A DNA stretch of 64,000 bases from Prevotella sp. (GTDB lineage Bacteria; Bacteroidota; Bacteroidia; Bacteroidales; Bacteroidaceae): the NCBI GenBank assembly GCA_017483805.1, contig JAFUUL010000116.1, forward strand, positions 1-64,000. Reading direction: 5' to 3'. Shown in pieces: positions 17,414-25,711 of the stretch. The notes under the pieces were generated by a model that ran no database searches, was not told the origin of the DNA, and saw only the letters and a program-made list of their open reading frames with translations. Each line of letters starts with the position of its first letter. The first letter of the stretch is position 1. The position numbers and the translations under genes are program-made.

Positions 17414-18310
17414 ATGAAGTATTACGAAGTAGAATTCACCATCCAGGGCCCCCAGGAACTGCACCAGGAGGCCTGCGACGTCCTCTCGGCCATGGCTGCC
17501 GAGGCGGGCTTCGAGTCGTTCGAGGATACGCCCAAGGGCGTGACCGGCTACGTGCAGCAGACACTCTTCGACCGCGAGGCACTCCGGCAGGTCATCGACG
17601 GCTTCCCCCTACCCGACCAGCGCATCGATTTCTCGGTTTCCGATGCCGAAGACCGCGACTGGAACGAGCAGTGGGAGCAGCAGGGCTTCGAGCCCATCGT
17701 CGTTGGCGACCGCTGCATCGTGCACGACGGCCGCCATACCCAATCTTCAATCAATCAATCTTCAATCTTCAATTTTCAATTTTCAATAGAGATTGACGCC
17801 CGCCTGGCCTTCGGCACCGGCACCCACGAGACCACGCGCATGATGCTGCAGGCCCTGCTCGACATGCCGCTGCAGGGAGCCCGCGTGCTCGACTGCGGCA
17901 CGGGCACGGGCATTCTGGCCATCGGCGCACTGAACATGGGGGCCCAGGAGGCCGTGGCCTACGACATCGACGAATGGAGCGCTGACAACGCCCGCCACAA
18001 CGCCGTGATAAACCGCGTGGACAGCCGACTGACGGTGCTGCTGGGCGACGCTACCTTATTATATAAAGAGGTAGAGGGAGAGTTCGACGTGGTGGTGGCC
18101 AACATCAACCGCAACATCCTGCTGGCCGATATGCCTGCCTTCCGCCACCGCATGAAGCCCGGAGCCACGCTGCTGCTGAGCGGCTTCTACCGCTCTGACA
18201 TACCATTGCTCACGGAGCGGGCCGCCTCGCTGGGCCTCACCCCGACAGCCGAAAGCCACGACGGCGACTGGGCCCTCCTGGCGTTTCGCGCGATGACAGA
18301 TGACAAATGA
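17414..18310 (+). CDS. prmA: Ribosomal protein L11 methyltransferase PrmA
   Basis: SAM-dependent methyltransferase that trimethylates ribosomal protein L11. The 298-aa protein has an N-terminal L11-recognition domain (about 1-80), the linker motif DWNEQW, and a Rossmann-like methyltransferase domain with AFGTGTHETT (132-141) and SAM motif I VLDCGTGTGILA. Residues about 110-124 (Gln/Ser/Asn/Phe-rich, ending FQFSIEID) are encoded by a TTCAATCTTCAAT-type repeat that lies between genes elsewhere in this window. The insert is in frame at a loop just before the catalytic domain. The last residues (MTDDK) come from an ATGACAGATGACA repeat. The gene appears intact and functional. Confidence 0.94.
   Translation: MKYYEVEFTIQGPQELHQEACDVLSAMAAEAGFESFEDTPKGVTGYVQQTLFDREALRQVIDGFPLPDQRIDFSVSDAEDRDWNEQWEQQGFEPIVVGDRCIVHDGRHTQSSINQSSIFNFQFSIEIDARLAFGTGTHETTRMMLQALLDMPLQGARVLDCGTGTGILAIGALNMGAQEAVAYDIDEWSADNARHNAVINRVDSRLTVLLGDATLLYKEVEGEFDVVVANINRNILLADMPAFRHRMKPGATLLLSGFYRSDIPLLTERAASLGLTPTAESHDGDWALLAFRAMTDDK
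17741..17787. repeat. ATTGAA-family repeat inside prmA
   Basis: Reads CAATCTTCAATCAATC and further TTCAAT words on the plus strand. It is the inverse orientation of the same repeat family found before other genes. It is translated in frame as part of PrmA. Confidence 0.8.
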
Positions 18311-18335
18311 CAGTTATCGGAAACTGAATTGACAC
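18295..18335. repeat. ATGACA-type repeat between prmA and queA
   Basis: ATGACAGATGACAAATGACA followed by GTTATCGGAAACTG. It supplies the last codons and stop of prmA and shares its word with the arms of hairpin H1 (14178-14282). The CAGTT/AACTG ends make a short dyad between the convergent genes prmA and queA. Confidence 0.65.
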
Positions 18336-19556
18336 TCAAGGGATGAGCAGCGACGAGTCGCCGTAACTCAGGAAGCGGAAGTCGTGGCTCAGGGCGTAGT
18401 CGTAGATGCTGCGCCAGTCGCCCTTGACAAAGGCACTCACCAGCAGCAGCAGCGTGGACTGCGGCTGGTGGAAATTGGTGACCAGCATCCTCACGATCTT
18501 GTATTCATAGCCTGGTGCAATGATGATTTGAGTGCTTGAATGCAGCGCACTCAACCCGTTATCGTCCAGCCACTTAAGTAGCGCGCTGATGGCCTGCTCA
18601 CAATTCACTATTAACTCATCACTCAAAGCATACGGCTCCCACTGGCTGACGTGCAACTCCTGCTCGCTGACGGCGGGATTGCGCAGCACCTTCAGCCCCA
18701 TGTAGTAGAGGCTCTCCAGCGTGCGCACACTGGTGGTGCCCACGGCAATGGCGCGGCACTGGTGGCGCAGCAGTTTCTCCAGAGTCTGGCGGTGCACGCA
18801 GATGTACTCCGTGTGCATCTCGTGGTCGGCTATATCCTCGCTCTTCACGGGCTTAAACGTGCCTGCACCCACGTGCAGCGTCACCTCCTCGCGGTCGATG
18901 CCGCGCTCGTCCAGGGCCTGCAGCACCTGCGGCGTGAAGTGGAGTCCAGCCGTCGGGGCGGCCACGCTGCCCTTTATCTTCGAGTAGACGGTCTGATAGG
19001 TGGTCTTGTCGCTCTCCTGCGTGGCGCGGTTCAGGTAGGGCGGAATGGGCAGTTCGCCCACCGACTCGAGTATTTCGGCAAACGATACCTCCGTGTTGTC
19101 CCACTCGAAGTCCACCCAGTGGCTCGTGCACACCATCTGGCGGCGCGTGGCCCGCAGCGTGAGCGTGGCCGAGCCCACGGTCAGCGTCCGCTCCAGCGTG
19201 CCCTCCTTCCATTTCTTCAGGTTGCCCACCAGGCAGAGCCACGAGCAGCGGCCGCGCGTCTGAAACATCAGTTCGTAGTCGGCAGGCTGGGCAGGCTCCA
19301 GCAGAAACACTTCGATCAGGGCACCCGTCTGCTTGTGGAAGTGCAGGCGCGCCTGAATCACCTTCGTGTTGTTGAACACCATCAGTGCTCCCTGCGGCAG
19401 GTGCTGCGGCAGGTTCAGAAAGAGATCTTCCCCCACCCTGCCGTGCTCGTAGACGAGCAGTTTCGAGTGGTCGCGCTGCGCCAGCGGAAACTTGGCGATG
19501 CGCTCGTCAGGCAGGGGATAGTTATAGTCGCTAATGCGGATGTGCTTGGTTTCCAT
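18336..19556 (-). CDS. queA: S-adenosylmethionine:tRNA ribosyltransferase-isomerase QueA
   Basis: Transfers and rearranges the ribosyl part of SAM onto 7-aminomethyl-deazaguanine in tRNA, making epoxyqueuosine. The 406-aa reading is longer than the usual 340-360 aa. Core motifs are present: YPLPDERIAKFPLAQRD at the start, FNNTKVIQARL, PTAGLHFTP, LHVGAGTFKPV and GTTSVRTLESL. The extra length lies in the C-terminal half (about 300-345) as an inserted helical segment. The ATG at 19556 is preferred because the upstream one (19571) lies within the end of the PAP2 gene; either gives a workable protein. It is the last gene of the long minus-strand run that starts at ftsY. Confidence 0.93.
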   Translation of the reverse strand: METKHIRISDYNYPLPDERIAKFPLAQRDHSKLLVYEHGRVGEDLFLNLPQHLPQGALMVFNNTKVIQARLHFHKQTGALIEVFLLEPAQPADYELMFQTRGRCSWLCLVGNLKKWKEGTLERTLTVGSATLTLRATRRQMVCTSHWVDFEWDNTEVSFAEILESVGELPIPPYLNRATQESDKTTYQTVYSKIKGSVAAPTAGLHFTPQVLQALDERGIDREEVTLHVGAGTFKPVKSEDIADHEMHTEYICVHRQTLEKLLRHQCRAIAVGTTSVRTLESLYYMGLKVLRNPAVSEQELHVSQWEPYALSDELIVNCEQAISALLKWLDDNGLSALHSSTQIIIAPGYEYKIVRMLVTNFHQPQSTLLLLVSAFVKGDWRSIYDYALSHDFRFLSYGDSSLLIP

Positions 19557-19563
19557 TTCGGTT

Positions 19564-20265
19564 TTAAACATAAAGATAAAAACAGGCCCTCAGGATGGCG
19601 TAGACGAGCGTGAAGACCAGCACGGCTATCACCACGTCCACGTCGCGGTGCTCGTAGCCCGTCGTGGTGTACTGCTTGGAGATGAACACCTTCTCTTCGA
19701 AGAGCCGCCTGTAGGCGTAGCGGTGCAGCAGCCAGACGCCAGTGCCCACCAGCGCGCCCCAGAGCAGGCCGCAGGCCACGTCGCCGGGGAAGTGGACGCC
19801 CAGGTAGAGGCGCGTCCAGCAGTTGACCAGCGACCACGCTACGAGCGACACCGAGAGCACGCGGCTGCGGATGAGCAGCGAGAAGAAGATGGCTATGCTG
19901 AACGTGTTGGACGCATGGGCTGAGAAGAACCCGAAGCGGCCGCCGCGGTAGCCGTTCACCACGTCTACCATCATGCCTATCTCGCCGTCGTGGGTGGGTC
20001 GCCAGCGGGCCATCCAGGGCTTCACTATCTCGTCATCCACCGTGCCGGCAATGAGCACGCAGAGGCCTGCCCCAGCCAGCACCAGCAGCACTTTCACGAG
20101 GGTGTCGTTGTTCTTCAGCACCAGGTAGAGCAGGGCCACGTAGAGCGGAATCCACGTCGGTGCTGCGGTCAGCGTCTTGGTCAGCCCGTCCAGGAAGAGC
20201 GAGTCGCTGCCGTTCAGTGTCAGCAGCAGTTGCTTGTCCAGTTGTATCAGTGCGTCCCAGTCCAT
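19564..20265 (-). CDS. PAP2-family membrane phosphatase
   Basis: A 233-aa integral membrane phosphatase with about five helices. The three-part active site of the family is visible: KPWMARWRP (motif 1), FSAHAS (motif 2, variant of PSGH with the central His), and TRLYLGVHFPGDV (motif 3 with Arg, His and Asp). Members dephosphorylate undecaprenyl-diphosphate or phosphatidylglycerol-phosphate in the periplasm; the substrate here is not determined. The ATG at 20265 is used because the longer frame starts with TTG. It sits 20 bases after the bat genes and overlaps the region before queA. Confidence 0.88.
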   Translation of the reverse strand: MDWDALIQLDKQLLLTLNGSDSLFLDGLTKTLTAAPTWIPLYVALLYLVLKNNDTLVKVLLVLAGAGLCVLIAGTVDDEIVKPWMARWRPTHDGEIGMMVDVVNGYRGGRFGFFSAHASNTFSIAIFFSLLIRSRVLSVSLVAWSLVNCWTRLYLGVHFPGDVACGLLWGALVGTGVWLLHRYAYRRLFEEKVFISKQYTTTGYEHRDVDVVIAVLVFTLVYAILRACFYLYV

Positions 20266-20285
20266 TGTCAATTCTCAAATTATTG

Positions 20286-22907
20286 TCAGATGACCTCGAT
20301 CTGGCTGGCCATCACCCAGCCCTCCTTGCCGTCGGCCACGCGAATCTCCTTCCACGTGTCCATCGAGTTGTCGGTGATGCTGACCTTCGTGCCCTCGTGC
20401 AGTATGAACAGGTCGGTGCCGCCCTGTGCGGGGGTGCTCTTCACGGGCACGGCCGGCTGGATGATGATGGCACCGCTACGGCTGCGCAGGGCACCCTGCT
20501 GCTGCCAGGCAAAGACATTGAAGAGCAAGAAGCCCGCCACGGCCACTATGCCGCCGAAGAAACCCACCTTGCGCAGCCACACGCGGCCGGCAAACAGGTA
20601 GAGCAGTGCCAGGACGATGGCCAGTGCCAGCGAGCCCAGTGCCAGGTAGGCCCAGCCGTCCACGTCGGCCGTGTTGACCAGCGAACGGTACCACGTGACG
20701 AAGAACATCTCCGACTCGGGCACTATCTTGTCCACCGTGCGGCTCTGGGCCATCTGCAGGTTGAAGCGGATGTCGGCATCGCCGGGAGTCAGCAGCAGGG
20801 CCCGCTCGTAGTTCAGCACGGCATGGGTGATGTCGTCCACGCGATAGTAGGCGTTGCCCAGGTTGTAGTACAACTCGGCACTGGCTCCCTGCTGCAGCAG
20901 CGTCTCGTAGGCCGCAATGGCGCGGCGGTAGTCTTCGTTCACGTAGGCGCTGTCGGCGTCGGCCTTGGTCACAGCCTGCTCGGCAGCAGCCGTCAGCGGC
21001 AGCATCAGCAGCAGAAGCAGCACGCTCACGGCGGCAGAGGCCTGCTTGCGGAGCTTGCGCTTCATGTCGCCCTCAATCTCTTCGATGGCGGTCATCGCCT
21101 TCTCGTATACCTTACTCATATTTCCCTTGGGGTCGCCCGGCGCGTAGCGTTCAAACTCGCACTCGTCGATGGCACCGATAAATTCGCCGATGGTGGCCGT
21201 CTCCACACCCCGCTCCTGCAGCCGCTCGGAGATGTTTTCACGCGAGAGTTGCTCCACGGGGATGTTCAGTTTGTCGCCCACGTAGCCCCACAGGGCGCGC
21301 AGGGCCTCGTCGTAGAACTGGCCGGGCTTGTTCTCCTTCATCAGTCGGGCGGCCTGCTTCAGTCGCTTGGTGGCCACCTTGTTGGCCTTCTTGCCGCGCG
21401 ACTTCACCACGTCGGCATTCTCGATGGCACGGCGACGGAAGATGAGGAACAGCGAGACAAAGACGATGAGCAGCGCGGCAAAGGCCGTCCAGTAGGCCGG
21501 ACTGCCGAAGAAGAGGTCGTCGTGACGATGCTGGCGGGCGTCGCCCAGTTTGATGTAGTGTATGTCCTTGGCCAGCGTCTCCACATCCTCCTGGCCGAAA
21601 TTCTGCATGGCATTTTCGCCGCCCTCGCCCTTGGCCACATCCAGGTGGAAGCCCTCTGAGGTGAGGGTCTTGTAGGCCTTTGACTGCGTGTCGTAGTAGA
21701 TGAACTCCACGGGCGGGATGTCGAACTGACCAGCATGGCGCGGCACGGCCAGATACTCGAACACGACGCTGCCCTCCAGGCCGTTGGCCGTCAGGCGGGT
21801 GTTGTCGCTGCGCTTGGCGTCGTAGGTGTCGAAGTCGAGCGGAAACTTGACCACAGGCTCCTTCAGCAGTTGCAGGTTGCCGATGCCGCTGACGGTGACC
21901 TTCACGGTCAGGGGGTCGTTCGACTTCAGTTCGGTCTTGTCCACCTCGGCCTTCATGCTCAGTCGGCCCACGCCGCCCGAGAAGCCCGCAGGTCGCTCAG
22001 GCAGGGGCTCCACTTCGATCTCTACGCCAGGGGCCTGAATCTGCTTCTTCACCTCCACGTAGCCGGAACCGCCGTTGAAGAAGGCCTCGAAGGGGTCGAT
22101 GTTGCGGTTCACCTGCATCACCGTGCCATTGAACGTGAGGGGCGGTATCTGCAACTTGCCGGTCATCTGCGGAAACATCACGTATTGGCTCCAAGTGACG
22201 GTCTTGTAGTTGCGGCCGTTGAACTGCTCCACCGTGAAACTCTTCTCGCTGGGCAGGGGTATCTCCTGCGTGTGGAAGCCCTTCAGGTCGGGCATCTTGC
22301 CTTCCAGTTCGGTCAGGCTCACCAGCGTGTAGACCTTGTAGGTGAGCAGGATGGGTTCCTGCTCGACCACCTTGCGCTTAGAGGCACTGACCTTGATGAA
22401 CAGGTCGGAGCCGGAGATGGCCGAACCGGCCTGGCGCGTTTCGGTCTGAGCCGAACGGCCGCCGCCACCGTTGCCGCCATTGCTCTGGGCCGTGCCCTCC
22501 ACCTTGATATTCAGGGCGCTCGATGAGACTTGCTTGCCGTCTACGCTGATGCTGGCCGCAGGAATGGTGAAGGTGCCGTTCTTGGTGGCACTGAGGATAT
22601 AGGTATAGGTGACCGAGGAGGTCTGCGACGTGTGGCCGTTGATGATGCTGAAACTCGACTGCGTGGAGGTGCTCGGCCCCATCAGCACGTCGAAGGCATC
22701 GGGAATCTGGCCCACGCGGAAGTCCTTCACGTCCTGCGAGTTAACCGTATAGGTGAGCCTGAACTGCTGTCCAACGGCCACCTGCTGTGGGGCGTTGGCC
22801 GTCAGGGTCTGTGCCGAGGAAGTGGTCAGCGAGAAATGTAAGGCGACGAGTACAAGCAGTACCATCACCCATCCCTTCAGACGCACTTCCATCTTATTTG
22901 TCTTCAT
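20286..22907 (-). CDS. BatD-BatE fusion protein
   Basis: A protein of about 873 aa joining two Bat proteins. The N-terminal 600 residues are BatD-like: signal peptide, several Ig-like domains (for example GQQFRLTYTV), one membrane helix near 470-490 and a cytoplasmic helical domain. The rest is BatE-like: MKRKLRKQASAAV starts what looks like a former signal peptide, then TPR repeats (ELYYNLGNAYYRVDDI), two membrane helices and a C-terminal SH3-like domain (GTKVSITD...GWVMASQIEVI). DNA at the junction (near 21063, GAGGGCGACATGAAGCGC) has no stop, so the fusion is real in this sequence. The 22907 ATG is one of three possible starts. Confidence 0.88.
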   Translation of the reverse strand: MKTNKMEVRLKGWVMVLLVLVALHFSLTTSSAQTLTANAPQQVAVGQQFRLTYTVNSQDVKDFRVGQIPDAFDVLMGPSTSTQSSFSIINGHTSQTSSVTYTYILSATKNGTFTIPAASISVDGKQVSSSALNIKVEGTAQSNGGNGGGGRSAQTETRQAGSAISGSDLFIKVSASKRKVVEQEPILLTYKVYTLVSLTELEGKMPDLKGFHTQEIPLPSEKSFTVEQFNGRNYKTVTWSQYVMFPQMTGKLQIPPLTFNGTVMQVNRNIDPFEAFFNGGSGYVEVKKQIQAPGVEIEVEPLPERPAGFSGGVGRLSMKAEVDKTELKSNDPLTVKVTVSGIGNLQLLKEPVVKFPLDFDTYDAKRSDNTRLTANGLEGSVVFEYLAVPRHAGQFDIPPVEFIYYDTQSKAYKTLTSEGFHLDVAKGEGGENAMQNFGQEDVETLAKDIHYIKLGDARQHRHDDLFFGSPAYWTAFAALLIVFVSLFLIFRRRAIENADVVKSRGKKANKVATKRLKQAARLMKENKPGQFYDEALRALWGYVGDKLNIPVEQLSRENISERLQERGVETATIGEFIGAIDECEFERYAPGDPKGNMSKVYEKAMTAIEEIEGDMKRKLRKQASAAVSVLLLLLMLPLTAAAEQAVTKADADSAYVNEDYRRAIAAYETLLQQGASAELYYNLGNAYYRVDDITHAVLNYERALLLTPGDADIRFNLQMAQSRTVDKIVPESEMFFVTWYRSLVNTADVDGWAYLALGSLALAIVLALLYLFAGRVWLRKVGFFGGIVAVAGFLLFNVFAWQQQGALRSRSGAIIIQPAVPVKSTPAQGGTDLFILHEGTKVSITDNSMDTWKEIRVADGKEGWVMASQIEVI

Positions 22908-22919
22908 ATTTCCTATCAT

Positions 22920-22966
22920 TTCACTTTTTCACTTATCACTCATCACTTTTCACTTATCACTTCAAG
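22920..22966 (-). repeat. Pre-start repeat, GTGATAAGTGA type
   Basis: On the minus strand, GTGATAAGTGAAAAGTGATG words fill the gap between batC and the batD/E gene. The same family lies before engB (55632-55672). Confidence 0.75.
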
Positions 22967-23686
22967 TTACCAGTTTTTCTCGATGCGGCGGCGCTGGGGC
23001 TGCTGGTGCTCGTTCACGCGCTTCTGCGTCTCCTTCTCGCGCTGCATGGCGGCATTCAGCAGTTGCTCAGCGTTCTCTTTGCTCATTGGCGGCTCCTGCT
23101 GCTGTTGCTGCTGGTTCTGCTGCTGTTGTTGCTGATTCTGCTGTTCGTCCTGCTGCTGTTGCTGCTGGTCTTGCTGATCTTGCTGATCCTGACTGCCACC
23201 ACCGCTGCCGTTGCCGTTCTGGTCCAACTGGTGCTGACAGACCACGAGATTGTATCGCGATTCATCGTCGTTGGGGTTGTTGCGCAGGGCATCCTTGTAG
23301 GCCTCGATGGCGTTCTGGAAGTCGCGCGCACTCTGGTAGAGCACGCCCTTATTGTGATGGGCCTTGGCCTTGCGCAGCGGGTTGGTCTCCAGTTCGGCAG
23401 CGGTGTTGTAGTACTGTATCATCGAGTCGCGCTGGGCCTCCTGGGTGGCCTTCCAGTTTTCAGGAAACATGGCCGTGGCCAGATTGTAGTTCACGCGGGC
23501 ATCGGTGCTGTCGGCATTCAGTCCCTTGTAGTAGTCGACGAGCGCAAAATTGCGCTTGTTGCTGCGGAACTTTCGGTTGCCCTCGCGCACCATCTTGCGG
23601 GCCTTCAGGTTCTGGGCTTCGGCAGGCGTGGCAGCCATCAGTAGCACGCCGCACAGCAGTCCTATCGTGAGTCTGAGCATTTTCAT
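22967..23686 (-). CDS. batC: BatC, TPR protein with Gln-rich tail
   Basis: A 239-aa exported TPR protein of the Bat cluster. It has a signal peptide (MKMLRLTIGLLCGVLLMAAT), two or three TPR units (about 45-140, with KAKAHHNKGVLYQSARDFQNA as the clearest), then a Gln/Asn-rich low-complexity stretch (about 160-195) and a charged tail. BatC and BatE are thought to be the periplasmic partners of the VWA proteins BatA and BatB. It overlaps batB by four bases (ATGA). The Gln runs are encoded by CTG/TTG-type triplet repeats on the plus strand (about 23090-23190). Confidence 0.88.
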   Translation of the reverse strand: MKMLRLTIGLLCGVLLMAATPAEAQNLKARKMVREGNRKFRSNKRNFALVDYYKGLNADSTDARVNYNLATAMFPENWKATQEAQRDSMIQYYNTAAELETNPLRKAKAHHNKGVLYQSARDFQNAIEAYKDALRNNPNDDESRYNLVVCQHQLDQNGNGSGGGSQDQQDQQDQQQQQQDEQQNQQQQQQNQQQQQQEPPMSKENAEQLLNAAMQREKETQKRVNEHQQPQRRRIEKNW

Positions 23687-24702
23687 TTCTTGTTGAATAG
23701 TTTGATGTTCTTAAACAGCGAGTTCTTCCTCTCCAGCAGGCACACCTCCACGATCAGCAGCAGCAGGGCAATGATGCCTACGGCCTGAAACTGCTCGTCG
23801 AAGTCGCTGTAAATGGTGGTCTCCTGCTTCTGCAGGCGGTCCAGTTCGTTATCCAGCAGACGCTGGGCACCCGAGGTGTTGTCTACGTGAATGTAGGCAC
23901 CGCCACCGGCCTGAGCCAGTTCGCGGCACATATCTTCATTCAGGCGCGACATGACGGTCTCGCCGCGGTTGTCAATCATGTAGTTGCCTGTCTCGGGGTC
24001 GGGCACGGGCGAGCCTTTCGTGTCGCCGAAGCCCAGCACATAGACGTTCATGCCCCTGTCCTTGGCATCCTTGGCGGCCTCCACGGCACCGCCCTCATGA
24101 TCCTCGCCGTCGGTGATGACGATGATGGCCTTGCCCACGTTCTCCTGCTGGGTGAAACTGTAGGAAGCCATCTCGACGGCCGCCTTGATGTTAGTGCCTT
24201 GGTTGGCCATCATTGAAGGGTCGATGTTGTTGAGGAACATCTTAGCCGACACGTAGTCGCTGGTGATGGGCAGTTGGACGAAGGCATCGCCGGCAAAGAC
24301 AATCAGGCCGATCTTGTCGTCCGTGAAGTTGTCCACCAGGTTCTCCACCATCATCTTCGCGCGGTCAAGTCGGCTCGGCGACACATCCTTGGCACGCATC
24401 GAATTGCTGATGTCAATACAGATGATGGTCTCGATGCCCTCGCGCTTCTCATCGCTGATGCGGTTGCCCATCTGCGGACGGGCTACCATCACCACCAGCA
24501 GTGCCAGAGCGGCCTCGAGCAGCCAGAACTTGACGCCCGGACGCCAGCGAGACACATCGGGCATCAGTTCGCGAAGCAGGTCGGGGTCGCCGAACTTCTT
24601 CAGTTTGCGTTTCTGCCAGAACCACGTGGCATAGCGGATCAGGGCCAGCACAACGACGATGGCCAGCAGCCACAAGTATTGGGGACTTTCGAATCTGATC
24701 AT
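23683..24702 (-). CDS. batB: BatB, VWA-domain membrane protein
   Basis: A 339-aa inner-membrane protein with two N-terminal helices (about 8-25 and 55-75), a von Willebrand factor A domain with an intact MIDAS motif (CIDISNSM, later Thr and VITDGEDHEGG), and a C-terminal helix near 310-330. It is the second of two neighbouring VWA proteins in the Bat cluster (aerotolerance genes, first described in Bacteroides fragilis). Start overlaps nothing: one base separates it from batA. Coupling with batC by an ATGA overlap supports one transcript. Confidence 0.93.
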   Translation of the reverse strand: MIRFESPQYLWLLAIVVVLALIRYATWFWQKRKLKKFGDPDLLRELMPDVSRWRPGVKFWLLEAALALLVVMVARPQMGNRISDEKREGIETIICIDISNSMRAKDVSPSRLDRAKMMVENLVDNFTDDKIGLIVFAGDAFVQLPITSDYVSAKMFLNNIDPSMMANQGTNIKAAVEMASYSFTQQENVGKAIIVITDGEDHEGGAVEAAKDAKDRGMNVYVLGFGDTKGSPVPDPETGNYMIDNRGETVMSRLNEDMCRELAQAGGGAYIHVDNTSGAQRLLDNELDRLQKQETTIYSDFDEQFQAVGIIALLLLIVEVCLLERKNSLFKNIKLFNKK

Positions 24703-24703
24703 A

Positions 24704-25702
24704 TTATGGTATCCTCCTAAAGATGGTTATTCTGAGCATCAATTCCAGCGCAAGGGCTATCAGGGCCGCCAGCGCAAACTGCTGGTAGGCCTCGTAGCGG
24801 CGGCTGTAGCGCTGCACGTCGATTTTCGATTTCTCCAGTTGGTCGATGGCGTGGTAGATCTGGCGCAGTTCACGCTCGTCCTTCGCGCGGTAGAAGTTGC
24901 CGTTGGTGGTCTGGGCAATCTCCTTCAGCGTTTCGGTGTCAATCTCCACGGGTATCTGCACATACTGCACCCTATTGCCCACCATCAGCGGATAGCGGGC
25001 ATTGCCATTGGTGCCTACGCCGATGGTGTAGACGCGGATGCCCAGGCTCTGTGCTATTTCGGCAGCCGTGGAGGGCGAGATGTCGCCACGGTTGTTGCTG
25101 CCGTCGGTCAGAAGGATGATGACGCGGCTCTTGGCCTGCGAGTCCTTCAGACGGCTCACCGCGCTGGCCAGGCCCATACCGATGGCCGTACCGTCTTCGA
25201 TGAGTCCGCGGGCGGCAATGTCGGTGCGCACGTTGTTCAGCAGCGAGAGCAGCGAGGCGTGGTCGATGGTCATGGGGCACTGCGTGAAGGCCTCGCCGGC
25301 AAAGATGGTCAGTCCGATGTTGTCGTTAGGACGGTCGGCAATGAACTCTGCCGCCACCTTCTTGGCAGCCTCGATGCGGTTAGGCTCCAGGTCTTCGGCC
25401 AGCATAGAGGTAGACACGTCCATGGCCAGCATGATGTCGATGCCCTCTACGGTCTCGTTCTTCCACGAGTTGTGGGTCTGCGGACGCGCCAGTGCGATGA
25501 CCAGCAGGGTGAACGCCAGCAGGCGCAGCAACAGTTGCAGCGGCATGAGCATCACCCTCCAACTGCGCGGCGCATGGCGGAAGGCATTGGTGTCGGCCAT
25601 GCGGATCGTTGGTTCGCTCTTCTTGCGGAACATCACATACCATATTATATAAGGTATGATGAGCAGCAGCAGAAACAGATATTCTCGGTTGGCAAATTCC
25701 AT
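24704..25702 (-). CDS. batA: BatA, VWA-domain membrane protein
   Basis: A 332-aa VWA protein with the same layout as BatB: membrane helix at the N-terminus (FLLLLLIIPYIIWYV), a second near 60, VWA domain with MIDAS AMDVSTSM and LLTDGSNNRGD, and a C-terminal helix. The pair BatA/BatB lies between a BatD-like membrane protein and BatC. Family knowledge places the complex in the cell membrane with VWA domains binding partners in a metal-dependent way; its precise role in stress or aerotolerance is not settled. Confidence 0.93.
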   Translation of the reverse strand: MEFANREYLFLLLLIIPYIIWYVMFRKKSEPTIRMADTNAFRHAPRSWRVMLMPLQLLLRLLAFTLLVIALARPQTHNSWKNETVEGIDIMLAMDVSTSMLAEDLEPNRIEAAKKVAAEFIADRPNDNIGLTIFAGEAFTQCPMTIDHASLLSLLNNVRTDIAARGLIEDGTAIGMGLASAVSRLKDSQAKSRVIILLTDGSNNRGDISPSTAAEIAQSLGIRVYTIGVGTNGNARYPLMVGNRVQYVQIPVEIDTETLKEIAQTTNGNFYRAKDERELRQIYHAIDQLEKSKIDVQRYSRRYEAYQQFALAALIALALELMLRITIFRRIP

Positions 25703-25711
25703 AATCTCTTT

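Noticed and set aside
23083..23331. Ser/Asn-rich frame opposite batC
   Set aside because: It is a shadow of the Gln-codon repeats of batC in another frame, with no start signal.
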